DNA of 64,000 nt from Ferruginibacter paludis (GTDB lineage Bacteria; Bacteroidota; Bacteroidia; Chitinophagales; Chitinophagaceae), in NCBI RefSeq assembly GCF_030409685.1, contig NZ_JAUFQJ010000001.1, positions 186,001-250,000 on the forward strand, in the 5' to 3' direction. The notes beneath the pieces were generated by a model. That model saw nothing but the letters and a program-made list of their open reading frames with translations, was not told the origin of the DNA and did not search any database. A program made the position numbers and the translations under genes. Below, in pieces: positions 39,376-46,761 of this stretch (positions are counted from its first letter, which is position 1; each line of letters opens with the position of its first letter).

Positions 39376-39901
39376 ATGCAATTAAAAAAGGAACTCATAC
39401 AACAAATACAGTCCATCATTGCCACCGCAAAGGACAGAGCCATTCGTTCGGTTGATACTGACCGGGTGCTGATGTATTGGCAAATAGGCAAGGTAATTTT
39501 GGAAGAGGAGCAGGAAGGCAAGGAAAGGGCTGGTTACGGCGAGTTTCTTATAAAATCATTATCAGAAATGCTTCAGCAGCAGTTTGATAGTGGCTTTTCC
39601 ATCCGCCAGTTAGAAATGTGCCGCCAGTTTTGCCGCACATTTCCAATTACGAACGCACTGCGTTCGCAATTCAGCTGGACACATTACCGCACACTCATAC
39701 GCATTGATAAAAAAGAAAAACGGGAGTTTTACATAGCCGAAGCAGCAAAGAACAACTGGCCAGCGATAAAGCAGGCATTAAGGTAGCTGAATACCTGACT
39801 GAGTTGCCCAGCAAAAAATTACTGCAACAGAAGTTACATGATGCCATAGCAATTTCAAAAAAGCAGCTGGAGAATAACTACTTGAAACCGGAAGAAGGCT
39901 G
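39376..39901 (+). pseudogene. DUF1016 (YhcG-like) nuclease pseudogene with internal deletion
   Basis: The first 126 codons (39376-39753) read as a normal DUF1016 N-terminal domain: VLMYWQIGKVILEEE, GYGEFLIKSLS, FSIRQLEMCRQF. The frame then runs to a stop at 39786. From about 39754, another frame encodes the family's C-terminus, QLASDKAGIKVAEYLTELPS and KKLLQQKLHDAIAISKKQLE, ending at 39901. The central PD-(D/E)xK nuclease domain, roughly 190 residues, is absent. The joint falls around AACAACTGGCCAGC near 39753-39766. Such genes often accompany type I restriction systems, as the orphan HsdR here would suggest. Confidence 0.8.
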
Positions 39902-40038
39902 ACTTGCGCCAGCCACTCATATCAAAGTCTAAATTGCCTGCAATACGGTGTTGCGGGTAATTTAGACTTTCACTTATAAAGCCTGCAATTTCTGATTCAT
40001 TTCAGAGCGGATTTTAATTTATTAACACCTGAAGTGCA

Positions 40039-40953
40039 TCAGTTTTTTAAGATTCGCTGTAATTGTCTTGCTGTTTTAAAGCCGCACTGGGAGGCGATAT
40101 ATTCAATAGTATAATCAGGATTATTCAGCATAGTATTAGCATACTCTTTTCGTAGCAGTGTTAAATATTCCAATACCGTAGAGCCCGTTTTTTCTTTAAA
40201 CACCCTGCTCAGATTTCTTGGGCTCATACCCACAAGCGACGCCAGGGATTCAATACTGTTCTCTTTGGAAAGATTATCAATCAGGTGATCCTGCACCTCA
40301 TGTACCTGGGGATTAATGTGATTCCTGTAGTCGAGGTATATGCTTTGTTGTTTGTGCCTGCCACTTCTTCTGTGATATACCACCAGTCCACGGGCGACTT
40401 TATGCGTAAAAAGCGCACCTTTTAAATCTTCAAGAATAGCTAATGCCAGGTCAATACCGGCACTGATACCTGCGCTTGTGTAAACATTGTTGCTTTTTAT
40501 ATATAGGATATCTTCAACTACTTTTGCCTGTGGAAACTGCGTTTGTAAAGCCTTCACTCTTCTCCAGTGCGTAGTACATTCGGTGTCTTTCAGCAGTCCT
40601 GCATGCCCCAATGCAAAGGCTCCGTTGCAAATTGAACATACAATTACTTTCTTTTCCGAACATTCTTTCAGCCAGTTAAAGAATGCCCTTTCGGCCTTGA
40701 ATGGAATACTGTTAATATAGTCGTTGTCCATGCCGGGTACAAAAACAAAATCTCCTTCCTTTAATTTTGCTTTTTTATAATTTTCAATTTTGCCAAATCC
40801 AAGACCGGCCGTGCTAACGGGTTCCTCGCTGTACTGATAAAATTCCATCTCGATTTCGAAACCATAAAATTTGGCTTCCGTAAAAACCTGGACAGGTCCG
40901 GCAAGGTCCAGCAGTTCGACCGTAGGAGGGATGATAAAGGCTACCTTTTGCAT
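40039..40953 (-). CDS. GlxA-type AraC regulator with DJ-1/PfpI domain, 304 aa
   Basis: An N-terminal DJ-1/PfpI (GATase1-like) domain (VAFIIPPTVELLDLAGPVQVF, VFVPGMDND, VIVCSICNGAFALGHAGLL with the Cys of the nucleophile elbow, and TSAGISAGIDLALAIL) is joined to a C-terminal AraC double helix-turn-helix (IESLASLVGMSPRNLSRVFKEKTGSTVLEYL, YIASQCGFKTARQLQRI). GlxA-type proteins usually activate transcription. Its own promoter carries the shared three-half-site element found before five other transcription units, so autoregulation and control of a regional regulon are plausible but unproven. Confidence 0.9.
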   Translation of the reverse strand: MQKVAFIIPPTVELLDLAGPVQVFTEAKFYGFEIEMEFYQYSEEPVSTAGLGFGKIENYKKAKLKEGDFVFVPGMDNDYINSIPFKAERAFFNWLKECSEKKVIVCSICNGAFALGHAGLLKDTECTTHWRRVKALQTQFPQAKVVEDILYIKSNNVYTSAGISAGIDLALAILEDLKGALFTHKVARGLVVYHRRSGRHKQQSIYLDYRNHINPQVHEVQDHLIDNLSKENSIESLASLVGMSPRNLSRVFKEKTGSTVLEYLTLLRKEYANTMLNNPDYTIEYIASQCGFKTARQLQRILKN

Positions 40954-40979
40954 ATTATTTTGTTCTTTAAATTATTTAA

Positions 40980-41035
40980 TAAAGGTAAAGAGATGTTTTG
41001 CTGAGATCCGGACAAGATGGTGTCAATTACAGACA
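40980..41035 (-). promoter_or_regulatory. Shared operator/promoter, site E (GlxA-type regulator)
   Basis: Minus strand, 5' to 3': TGTCTGTAATTGACA (41035-41021), six bases, TGTCC (41014-41010), 22 bases, then the -7 box TACCTTTA (40987-40980). The ATG is 26 bases further at 40953. Spacing is identical to sites A, B, C, F and H. Confidence 0.75.
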
Positions 41036-41151
41036 GTTAAATTGCTATCAGTTTCATGAAAATTTTAAAAATGCCTGATAAATATTTAAGCTGCCAGCCG
41101 GGTAACAAATTGAATCCGTATCCATGGCTTTCCTTTGCTGCTGCAGTCATA

Positions 41152-42675
41152 TCATCGATCGTTTTTCTCTTCATCAATTTCGTTCTGTATTCTTTTATTT
41201 ATATCAATCTTAGCCTTTATAAAAACAAATATGGTTGTTCCATATTCCCTGGCAAAAGAATTTGTTATGGCCCCAGCTACATACGCAGTGTCAAAAAAAG
41301 GCCCCGTTTCTTTTAATTCATTGTCTTTCTCCTCTGCAGTTTTTACCCTGATTAAGTTATCAAATTTTTTATCCAATACAAACCAGTTGATATAATCTGC
41401 ATTAAAAGAAACGGCCCTGTTGTTTTTATTTTTTGTATAGTAATTAATAGCCCCGGCCTGGCCATAATTGTCACAAAGAATGAGCGTGTGTTCACGCTCC
41501 GGAAGCGTTGAATGAATTGAGTCAATCTTGTACGCCAGCTCTTTCCAGCCAAGCATGTCTGCAAAGTCCTGTGGCAGGGAATGGTCTTTGCCGTCTTCCC
41601 AGCGTAATAAGCCCCAATTTTTATATGCCCCCGGATGACCTGCAATATAGGCAGGGCTTTTATTTGGAAATATTATTTTGTATATAGGGATGAAAAATAA
41701 TAATGGCAGGGCTATTACAGGGGGCTTTAAGTATTTTTTCCAGCCAGGTTGTAAAACCCTTTCGAGGTAAACGGAACCAAAAGCTATGTAAACTGGATAT
41801 AATCCGATGGCATAGTAGCTTTTTGCTTTCAGATAAGTAAAAATTGCCAGCGTAAAGCACAGTGTCCAAAAGAAAAACCTGTATTTTTTGAACGGCGGGT
41901 AAAATAACAGTGCATATAGTGCTGAAAAAATCACCAACAATGACCCGATAAAAAAGAGCAACTGATCTTTTAAAAAATTCCACCTGTTTACATTAACCAG
42001 CTGTGTTTTAGCCAACTGTTCCAAATGGTGAAATACAGGAAAGTTGTTGTGGTACTGCCATGCAAGATTGGGTGAAATAAGTGCGAGGCCCAACAAAATT
42101 GAAAGGTAAAAATGTTTATTGGTAAAAACCGAGCGCCTTGTTAGTAAGAGAGCGGGCACAAGTCCTGCCAGCACAAAGACGATATTGTATTTATTTAAAA
42201 ACCCGATAGCAAACACAGTCATTGCTATGTAAAACCATTTCGGATGTTCATCATTGGAGTATTTCACCAAAACAAAGCAAAAGGTGGTCCAGCAAAGTAC
42301 ATCCAGCGAATTGGGATGATATAATAAGTTCAATCGCAAAAGAGCGGAAAATAATACGCAGGTGGCGCCTGATATCAATGCAAAAAGATTTCCTTTCAAT
42401 GCTTCAATGGTTTTCCAGACAACAACTATTGTCAGCGCACCAAATAAAGCAGGAAAAAATCTAACCCAAAAAAGGGAGTTGCCTAAAAAGATGATGATGC
42501 TGGAAATCCAGCTTGTAACAGGAGGTACCGAAGTATATCCCCAGGCCAAATGTTTTGCCTGGTCAAGATGTAAAAACTCGTCCCGGTGCAACTCATATTC
42601 CTGGCCCACTACCATGTATTGGAGCAGCAATTTCGCAATGACAAAGAGTATTAAGATGTTTATTTTCTTTTTCAT
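41152..42675 (-). CDS. GT39-like (ArnT/PMT family) membrane glycosyltransferase, 507 aa
   Basis: About 11 transmembrane helices, with the first periplasmic loop reading ELHRDEFLHLDQAKHLAWGYTSVPP. The conserved acidic DE pair and the W-G-Y-PP segment are hallmarks of GT39/GT83 enzymes, which move a sugar from a polyprenyl phosphate to lipid A or proteins. The C-terminal soluble part has LILCDNYGQAGAINYY, also typical. The acceptor is unknown. Site F, about 310 bases upstream, is the nearest good promoter, with only a broken small gene in between. Confidence 0.85.
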   Translation of the reverse strand: MKKKINILILFVIAKLLLQYMVVGQEYELHRDEFLHLDQAKHLAWGYTSVPPVTSWISSIIIFLGNSLFWVRFFPALFGALTIVVVWKTIEALKGNLFALISGATCVLFSALLRLNLLYHPNSLDVLCWTTFCFVLVKYSNDEHPKWFYIAMTVFAIGFLNKYNIVFVLAGLVPALLLTRRSVFTNKHFYLSILLGLALISPNLAWQYHNNFPVFHHLEQLAKTQLVNVNRWNFLKDQLLFFIGSLLVIFSALYALLFYPPFKKYRFFFWTLCFTLAIFTYLKAKSYYAIGLYPVYIAFGSVYLERVLQPGWKKYLKPPVIALPLLFFIPIYKIIFPNKSPAYIAGHPGAYKNWGLLRWEDGKDHSLPQDFADMLGWKELAYKIDSIHSTLPEREHTLILCDNYGQAGAINYYTKNKNNRAVSFNADYINWFVLDKKFDNLIRVKTAEEKDNELKETGPFFDTAYVAGAITNSFAREYGTTIFVFIKAKIDINKRIQNEIDEEKNDR

Positions 42676-42717
42676 TCATTTATATTTTACCCCTGCTACA
42701 AGCTAACCTGTTTCAAG

Positions 42718-42910
42718 TTAATTTAAAATTTCACATTTAAATCCCAGGTTATTCAGATCTTTTACAAATTCCTCTGTATGGGAATTTTCCTTCCATTTAA
42801 TCATAAATTTTGACGGGATCATGTAAGTCAAAATCTACTCCGGCATCAAATAATATTTTTTTCAGGCTGTTTAATATGCGTTTTGCAGCTGCCTTACTTT
42901 GACCATTCAT
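42718..42910 (-). pseudogene. Small, probably frameshifted gene under site F
   Basis: Two overlapping minus-strand frames look coding: 42797-42910 (37 aa, MNGQSKAAAKRILNSLKKIL, FDAGVDFDLHDP) and 42718-42822 (34 aa, MIKWKENSHTEEFVKDLNNL, GFKCEILN). They are in different frames and seem to be consecutive parts of one small protein. A third frame upstream reads TTIDEWSK just before the first. No family is recognised. It could be a decayed gene or two short coupled peptides. Confidence 0.45.
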
Positions 42911-42986
42911 CTATCGTGGTATAAGTATTTATTTGGTGTGCCGTTTATGTCTGTACTTATTTTGATTTTTACTGGTGCTCTGAACA

Positions 42987-43042
42987 TAAAGTTATCCGGA
43001 ATGGGATAATCCGGGAAGACAAACTTCTGTCATAAACAGACA
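42987..43042 (-). promoter_or_regulatory. Shared operator/promoter, site F (broken gene and GT39)
   Basis: Minus strand: TGTCTGTTTATGACA (43042-43028), six bases, TGTCT (43021-43017), 22 bases, then TAACTTTA (42994-42987). It lies directly after the terminator of the metallothionein-like gene. The first possible start downstream is at 42910. Confidence 0.7.
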
Positions 43043-43043
43043 T

Positions 43044-43072
43044 AAAAAAAGCCGCCCCATTAAGGAACGGCT
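43044..43072 (-). terminator. Terminator of the metallothionein-like gene
   Basis: On the minus strand AGCCGTTCC pairs with GGGGCGGCT (nine pairs, two of them G-T) across a TTAAT loop and runs into seven T's. Confidence 0.8.
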
Positions 43073-43096
43073 GGTGGTTGCTTCAGCAGGATTAAC

Positions 43097-43213
43097 TTAC
43101 TTACAGTTTGCACAAGTACAGTCAGTACCGCAGTTGCAATTAACACAGTCGCAGTTTGGGTTACCGCATTTTACATTTTGTGTGGCCTGGTTTTTTGTTG
43201 TCGTTGATTTCAT
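43097..43213 (-). CDS. Cysteine-rich metallothionein-like peptide, 38 aa
   Basis: Encodes MKSTTTKNQATQNVK followed by a block with eight cysteines in 22 residues (CGNPNCDCVNCNC, then GTDCTCANCK). The CxC and CxxC pairs are typical of metal-thiolate clusters, so it should bind soft metals such as Cu, Zn or Cd in the cytoplasm (no signal peptide). It has its own promoter (TACTTTTG about 30 bases before the ATG) and a strong terminator. It sits downstream of the HMA-AraC regulator gene. The exact family is not recognised. Confidence 0.75.
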   Translation of the reverse strand: MKSTTTKNQATQNVKCGNPNCDCVNCNCGTDCTCANCK

Positions 43214-43311
43214 GTTTTTATTTTTTAATTGTTATTTGATATCACAAAAGTAGGTGGAGACAGAAGGGTGGTTGTTACATTACTTTGGGTAAACGTTGTA
43301 CAATTTTGGGT

Positions 43312-43887
43312 TTAAATTTTATCCAGGGATTTACGCTTTGCAATGCCGATCTCTTTAAAGTAAGTAGGCGTTAGCCCTGTTATTTTTTTAAACTGGGTAG
43401 ACAGATGGGCTGTACTGCTGTACTCCAGATCGAAGGCAATTTGCGACAAAGTCAGTTGCCCGTAAATTAATAGCTCTTTGGCTTTTTCAATCCGCTGTTC
43501 AATAAAATAATTTTCAATAGTTCTTCCTTCAACAGAAGAAAATAAACTGCTCAGGTAAGTGTATTCATGACTCACTTTTTCGGTAAGATAACGTGACAGT
43601 TTTATTTTGCTTTCCTTTTCATCGACTTCGTTTCGGGCCCGTTTAATGACAAGCTGCTTAATTTTTTCAATGAGCCCTACCGTATAATTGTCAATCAGTT
43701 CAAAGCCAATTTTACCCAGCTTATTTACCAGCCGCTCCTGTTGGTCCGGCGACAGTTTTTCCGCCAAATTGATCTCACCAAAATTTACATTTTGAAATGG
43801 GATTGATTCCTTTTTTAAAATGTCCTCCACCGCAAGTATGCAGCGATGACATACCATGTTTTTAATAAGTAATGTTGTTGAAGTCAT
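43312..43887 (-). CDS. AraC-family regulator with HMA-like N-terminus, 191 aa
   Basis: The N-terminal 70 residues resemble a heavy-metal-associated fold: LLIKNMVCHRCILAVEDIL, with the Cys13/Cys16 CxxC pair, and FELIDNY. The C-terminal AraC helix-turn-helix reads LTLSQIAFDLEYSSTAHLSTQFKKITGLTPTYFKE. I recall this architecture as a recurrent Bacteroidota family; a metal-sensing role is inferred. It starts 12 bases after the stop of the DUF6010-like gene, so it is in an operon with it and the DUF2147 gene. The metallothionein-like gene follows it. Confidence 0.88.
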   Translation of the reverse strand: MTSTTLLIKNMVCHRCILAVEDILKKESIPFQNVNFGEINLAEKLSPDQQERLVNKLGKIGFELIDNYTVGLIEKIKQLVIKRARNEVDEKESKIKLSRYLTEKVSHEYTYLSSLFSSVEGRTIENYFIEQRIEKAKELLIYGQLTLSQIAFDLEYSSTAHLSTQFKKITGLTPTYFKEIGIAKRKSLDKI

Positions 43888-43899
43888 AACGATGGTATT

Positions 43900-44301
43900 T
43901 TAATTATGTGCCTTCATTTTCAAGTTTCGCTTGTTAAGAATCAAAAGGTATACAGCAATGGAGAAGTCCAGCGATGAACAAAATAAACCGTAGTGCGGGG
44001 GAATTAATCCGGGGTTCTGAAAATAGTGGTATGCAATATCCCAGCAGCCATGAAGCAAATAGCCTGCTGCCAACAAGACCAGGCTTTTCTTAATTCCATA
44101 ATATGCCAGGAACAGGAACAGGATTGCCTGCGCACAATTTACAATGAGTGCCTGCAAATTCGTCCAGGCAAATCCAACATAGAGAAATCCAATTCCTGCA
44201 AGTGCAAGACCATAAATTATCTTTTTATCCAGTTGTTTTAAAAGACCAATCAATAATATTATTAAAAGCCCCGAAGAAACTCCGATGATTGTTGCAACCA
44301 T
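43900..44301 (-). CDS. DUF6010-like four-helix membrane protein, 133 aa
   Basis: Four to five transmembrane helices with the conserved-looking GYLLHGCWDIAYHYF near residue 80 and NPGLIPPHYGLFCSSLDFSIAVYLL after it, which recalls DUF6010. Function is unknown. It lies 28 bases after the DUF2147 gene and 12 bases before the HMA-AraC regulator gene, in one transcription unit. Confidence 0.65.
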   Translation of the reverse strand: MVATIIGVSSGLLIILLIGLLKQLDKKIIYGLALAGIGFLYVGFAWTNLQALIVNCAQAILFLFLAYYGIKKSLVLLAAGYLLHGCWDIAYHYFQNPGLIPPHYGLFCSSLDFSIAVYLLILNKRNLKMKAHN

Positions 44302-44329
44302 TGTTTTATAGTTTAGTATGTCAATGTAT

Positions 44330-44755
44330 TTATTTTATTCTTTCAAAATATTCAGTGCGGCCAAACAGAGAAATCCCGATATAACCTCTTACTTTAAGTT
44401 TGTCTCCTTCCAGGTTCATTTTGCAGGCGTATGTTTTACCAGTTTCCGGATCATATATCTCACCGCCACTGTATACCCCGTCATTGTAAGAAAACTTAGT
44501 TAATAATTCCAATCCCAGCACATCCCTGTTTTGTAATTCTTTCGCCGGATTTTTAGTGTCCTTTCTGGGTGTTGCCAGCCATATAAATTTCCCAAAGTAT
44601 TGCTGGCCCTTTAAATAAATTTCAATTTTTGCATCTTTTTTAGGCGACCAGTATATCCCGATAATCTCGTTGGGAGAAATATGTTTCGCTTCCATAAATG
44701 CCTGGCAAAACAGTGACAGTAAAGTCAAAAAGATAACTGTGTGTACTTTTTTCAT
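44330..44755 (-). CDS. DUF2147 family exported protein, 141 aa
   Basis: A signal peptide (to about QAFMEA) is followed by a DUF2147 domain: EIIGIYWSPKKDAKIEIYLKG, YFGKFIWLA, LLTKFSYNDGVYSGGEIYDPETGKTYACKM and GYIGISLFGRTEYFERI. The family, periplasmic and lipocalin-like, is of unknown function; the YDPxxGKxYxCK box is diagnostic. It is the first gene of the operon with the DUF6010-like and HMA-AraC genes. Confidence 0.88.
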   Translation of the reverse strand: MKKVHTVIFLTLLSLFCQAFMEAKHISPNEIIGIYWSPKKDAKIEIYLKGQQYFGKFIWLATPRKDTKNPAKELQNRDVLGLELLTKFSYNDGVYSGGEIYDPETGKTYACKMNLEGDKLKVRGYIGISLFGRTEYFERIK

Positions 44756-44822
44756 AATCTTTATTTAAGTTGATCGTTAGTGATTATATTCTTTTTATTG
44801 ATTTTATTTTTGCGTTAAATTA

Positions 44823-46004
44823 TTAGTTGTAATCCAGCGATATTTTCACAAATTCGCCGAAGCGGCTTCCATATTGTTCATTGATTCTTTTTAAACAAAT
44901 ATCAATCGGGTATTGCTGTTGGAGGGTGTCGTAACAGATTATTTTAGCATTGTTAAAAATCGATCCGGCATCTTTTTGAAATGAGGAGGGCTTCAATAAA
45001 TGCACTTCATCTAATCCTTTTAACCGGGCTTTACCTTTATTTATCAATGTCAGTCCATATTTTGTTTGGATGGTAGTGTCGTTTAAATTGAAGGTTGTAA
45101 ACGATGCAGGGAAAGTGCGGCCATAGGTCTCTATGATGCTTGCCATTTCAAATTCATTCATCCCATTTTCAAGCAGCATACCTATGTTCCTGTTCTTTCT
45201 GAACATAACTTTTTTAACCACAGTAAATATATTGCTGCTACCGAGTGCCACACTTGTATGAGTTGTTTTAATTGCATTAACAGGATAATAAATACTTCTC
45301 AAAACGGTTTGCATTGTTTCCCTGCCAAACAATTCATTGATAACTGTAAGGCTGCCTTCCACGGCATTGGATACACCTGCGGTACTGTAAAGATTGCCGC
45401 TATTTGCAACCGCAACATCTTTTATCCAATCCGGTTTACTGAAGTGTTTTTTCAAACCGGTAAAGTCAGATGCATGACAGGTTAAGGGTTTGCCATCGTA
45501 GAGCCCCGTGGCAGCTGCGGTAGATGCGCCATCACATACGGCCAGCATTTTAGTGGTTGGTGTAAAATGGACTTTTATCCAATTGGTAATTGTCGAATCC
45601 TGGTGTTCATCCCTTGTTGATAAGGCCGGAATTACAATAACATCAGCTTGTAGTTGCATAGCGTCGGCTTCGTCAAAAGTTAACTGTGGTGCCACAAACA
45701 GGTCCCGCTTTATTAAAATGGGCGTTTTGTCTTTTGTAATGATATACACATTGGCTTTTTCAGTTGCGTTGAATAAATAGAATGGAGCCAACATATCAAA
45801 CAGTACGGTCAATCTGGAATCTGCGATGATGAAGACATTTTTTTTTGCTGCATCATGGACCAGCTGTTTCATCTCAAAATTACGTTCACCCTGCCAGGGG
45901 GCTGGCGGATGTGTAAGATTACGAACAGGGCCGCAGGCATTTAAGCATAGTGCTGCTAACAATAGTAAGCTTACTGCTAAAGCTGAAGTTTTAAATATTT
46001 TCAC
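44823..46004 (-). CDS. Lipoprotein with tandem DJ-1/PfpI-like domains, 393 aa
   Basis: The frame opens with a lipoprotein signal (KIFKTSALAVSLLLLAALC then LNAC). A DJ-1/PfpI-like domain follows: VFIIADSRLTVLFDMLAPFYLF, VIVIPALS, MLAVCDGASTAAATGLYDG with the nucleophile Cys, and STAGVSNAVEGSL. From about residue 290 a second, partial copy begins: NIGMLLENGMNEFEMASIIETYG. The start is taken as GTG at 46004, which leaves a short leader from the weak site D promoter; the longer frame starts with TTG at 46028 inside the -7 region. DJ-1-like domains outside the cell are unusual. Confidence 0.75.
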   Translation of the reverse strand: MKIFKTSALAVSLLLLAALCLNACGPVRNLTHPPAPWQGERNFEMKQLVHDAAKKNVFIIADSRLTVLFDMLAPFYLFNATEKANVYIITKDKTPILIKRDLFVAPQLTFDEADAMQLQADVIVIPALSTRDEHQDSTITNWIKVHFTPTTKMLAVCDGASTAAATGLYDGKPLTCHASDFTGLKKHFSKPDWIKDVAVANSGNLYSTAGVSNAVEGSLTVINELFGRETMQTVLRSIYYPVNAIKTTHTSVALGSSNIFTVVKKVMFRKNRNIGMLLENGMNEFEMASIIETYGRTFPASFTTFNLNDTTIQTKYGLTLINKGKARLKGLDEVHLLKPSSFQKDAGSIFNNAKIICYDTLQQQYPIDICLKRINEQYGSRFGEFVKISLDYN

Positions 46005-46025
46005 GATGATGATAGTTTTTGATGG

Positions 46026-46082
46026 CAAAAAAATGCCTTGTAATTAATATTTTTTCGGAGAACCAGCCGTCAAAAACAGACG
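46026..46082 (-). promoter_or_regulatory. Weaker shared operator, site D (DJ-1-like lipoprotein)
   Basis: Minus strand: CGTCTGTTTTTGACG (46082-46068), six bases, TCTCC (46061-46057), 23 bases, TTTTTTTG (46033-46026). It differs from the others at one base in each TGTC/GACA end and by one base in spacing. Confidence 0.45.
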
Positions 46083-46120
46083 GCTAAAAATGACAGCCAT
46101 TCTATTGACGAAGTATTGAA

Positions 46121-46477
46121 TTAGTAGTCCTGAATTTCAGATTTTGCAAATTGCTTTTTAAACGCAAAGTGATACCGCTCACTTTCACCAATGCGAACAG
46201 GATAGGCGTTAATGAATACCCAACCGTCTTTGCTCATATAATTCATGGCATCAATAATGGTATTAAATTTTTTAATTTTTCCATCATAAGTTTTAAGCCT
46301 TGTATCCCGCCAAAAACTTTTCTCTTCACCAAAGTCAATATCAATGGTTACTTTATTACTCAGTATTCTTTGGGTAGCGATTAGCTGGCAGTATTGCTCA
46401 ATCTTAGAAGTGTCTGACTGTGCGTTTGAAGCCTGTGAATACAATAGGACGACAGCTATTATGATAAATTTTTTCAT
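46121..46477 (-). CDS. Exported protein of unknown function, 118 aa
   Basis: A signal peptide (MKKFIIIAVVLLYSQASNAQ) followed by a small mixed domain: KVTIDIDFGEEKSFWRDTRL, FNTIIDAMNYMSKDGWVFINAYPV, YHFAFKK. The DAMNYMSKDGWxF pattern is something I recall from short Bacteroidota exported proteins of unknown role. It starts one base after the stop of the small peptide gene at 46479 and is co-transcribed with it from site A. Confidence 0.7.
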   Translation of the reverse strand: MKKFIIIAVVLLYSQASNAQSDTSKIEQYCQLIATQRILSNKVTIDIDFGEEKSFWRDTRLKTYDGKIKKFNTIIDAMNYMSKDGWVFINAYPVRIGESERYHFAFKKQFAKSEIQDY

Positions 46478-46478
46478 T

Positions 46479-46673
46479 TTATTTGTTTTTAATTTGATTG
46501 ATTAAATTATTGAATACTTCCTGTTTAAGATTTGATGTTGAATCGGCTTTGGACATTTGAGCATTAAAAGTTCCAGGCGACTTGCCAGGTACTTGCTTTA
46601 TTTCAAGAGACACACATTGCAGAAATAAAGCAACAGAGCCAGCAACCTTTAGTCCGAACAGGATTTTTTTCAT
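46479..46673 (-). CDS. Small exported peptide heading operon A, 64 aa
   Basis: Begins MKKILFGLKVAGSVALFLQC, a lipoprotein- or signal-like stretch, then a hydrophilic tail. The start resembles that of the small peptide at 53614-53835 (MKKVVFAIQVFGLLAMFPVC): both share MKK, VF/LF, V-G spacing and a cysteine at 20. Each is the first gene after a copy of the shared operator. Function is unknown. Confidence 0.65.
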   Translation of the reverse strand: MKKILFGLKVAGSVALFLQCVSLEIKQVPGKSPGTFNAQMSKADSTSNLKQEVFNNLINQIKNK

Positions 46674-46705
46674 TTTGTTATTATTTAACTGCAGTTTGAT
46701 GATGT

Positions 46706-46761
46706 AAAAGTATAGTGGATCCTGGGAGGCTAACGGACATCATAATGTCAAAAACGGACAA
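46706..46761 (-). promoter_or_regulatory. Shared operator/promoter, site A
   Basis: Minus strand: TGTCCGTTTTTGACA (46761-46747), six bases, TGTCC (46740-46736), 22 bases, TACTTTTA (46713-46706). The ATG is at 46673. It lies directly after the stop of the upstream barrel gene. Confidence 0.75.

Noticed and set aside
41056-41316. Plus-strand frame MKILKMPDKYLSC... overlapping the GT39 gene
   Set aside because: More than half is antisense to the well-supported GT39 coding region and has no family features.
43213-43300. Shared operator before the metallothionein-like gene
   Set aside because: A good -7 box exists, but the half-sites do not match (TGTAA instead of TGTCC and no TGACA).
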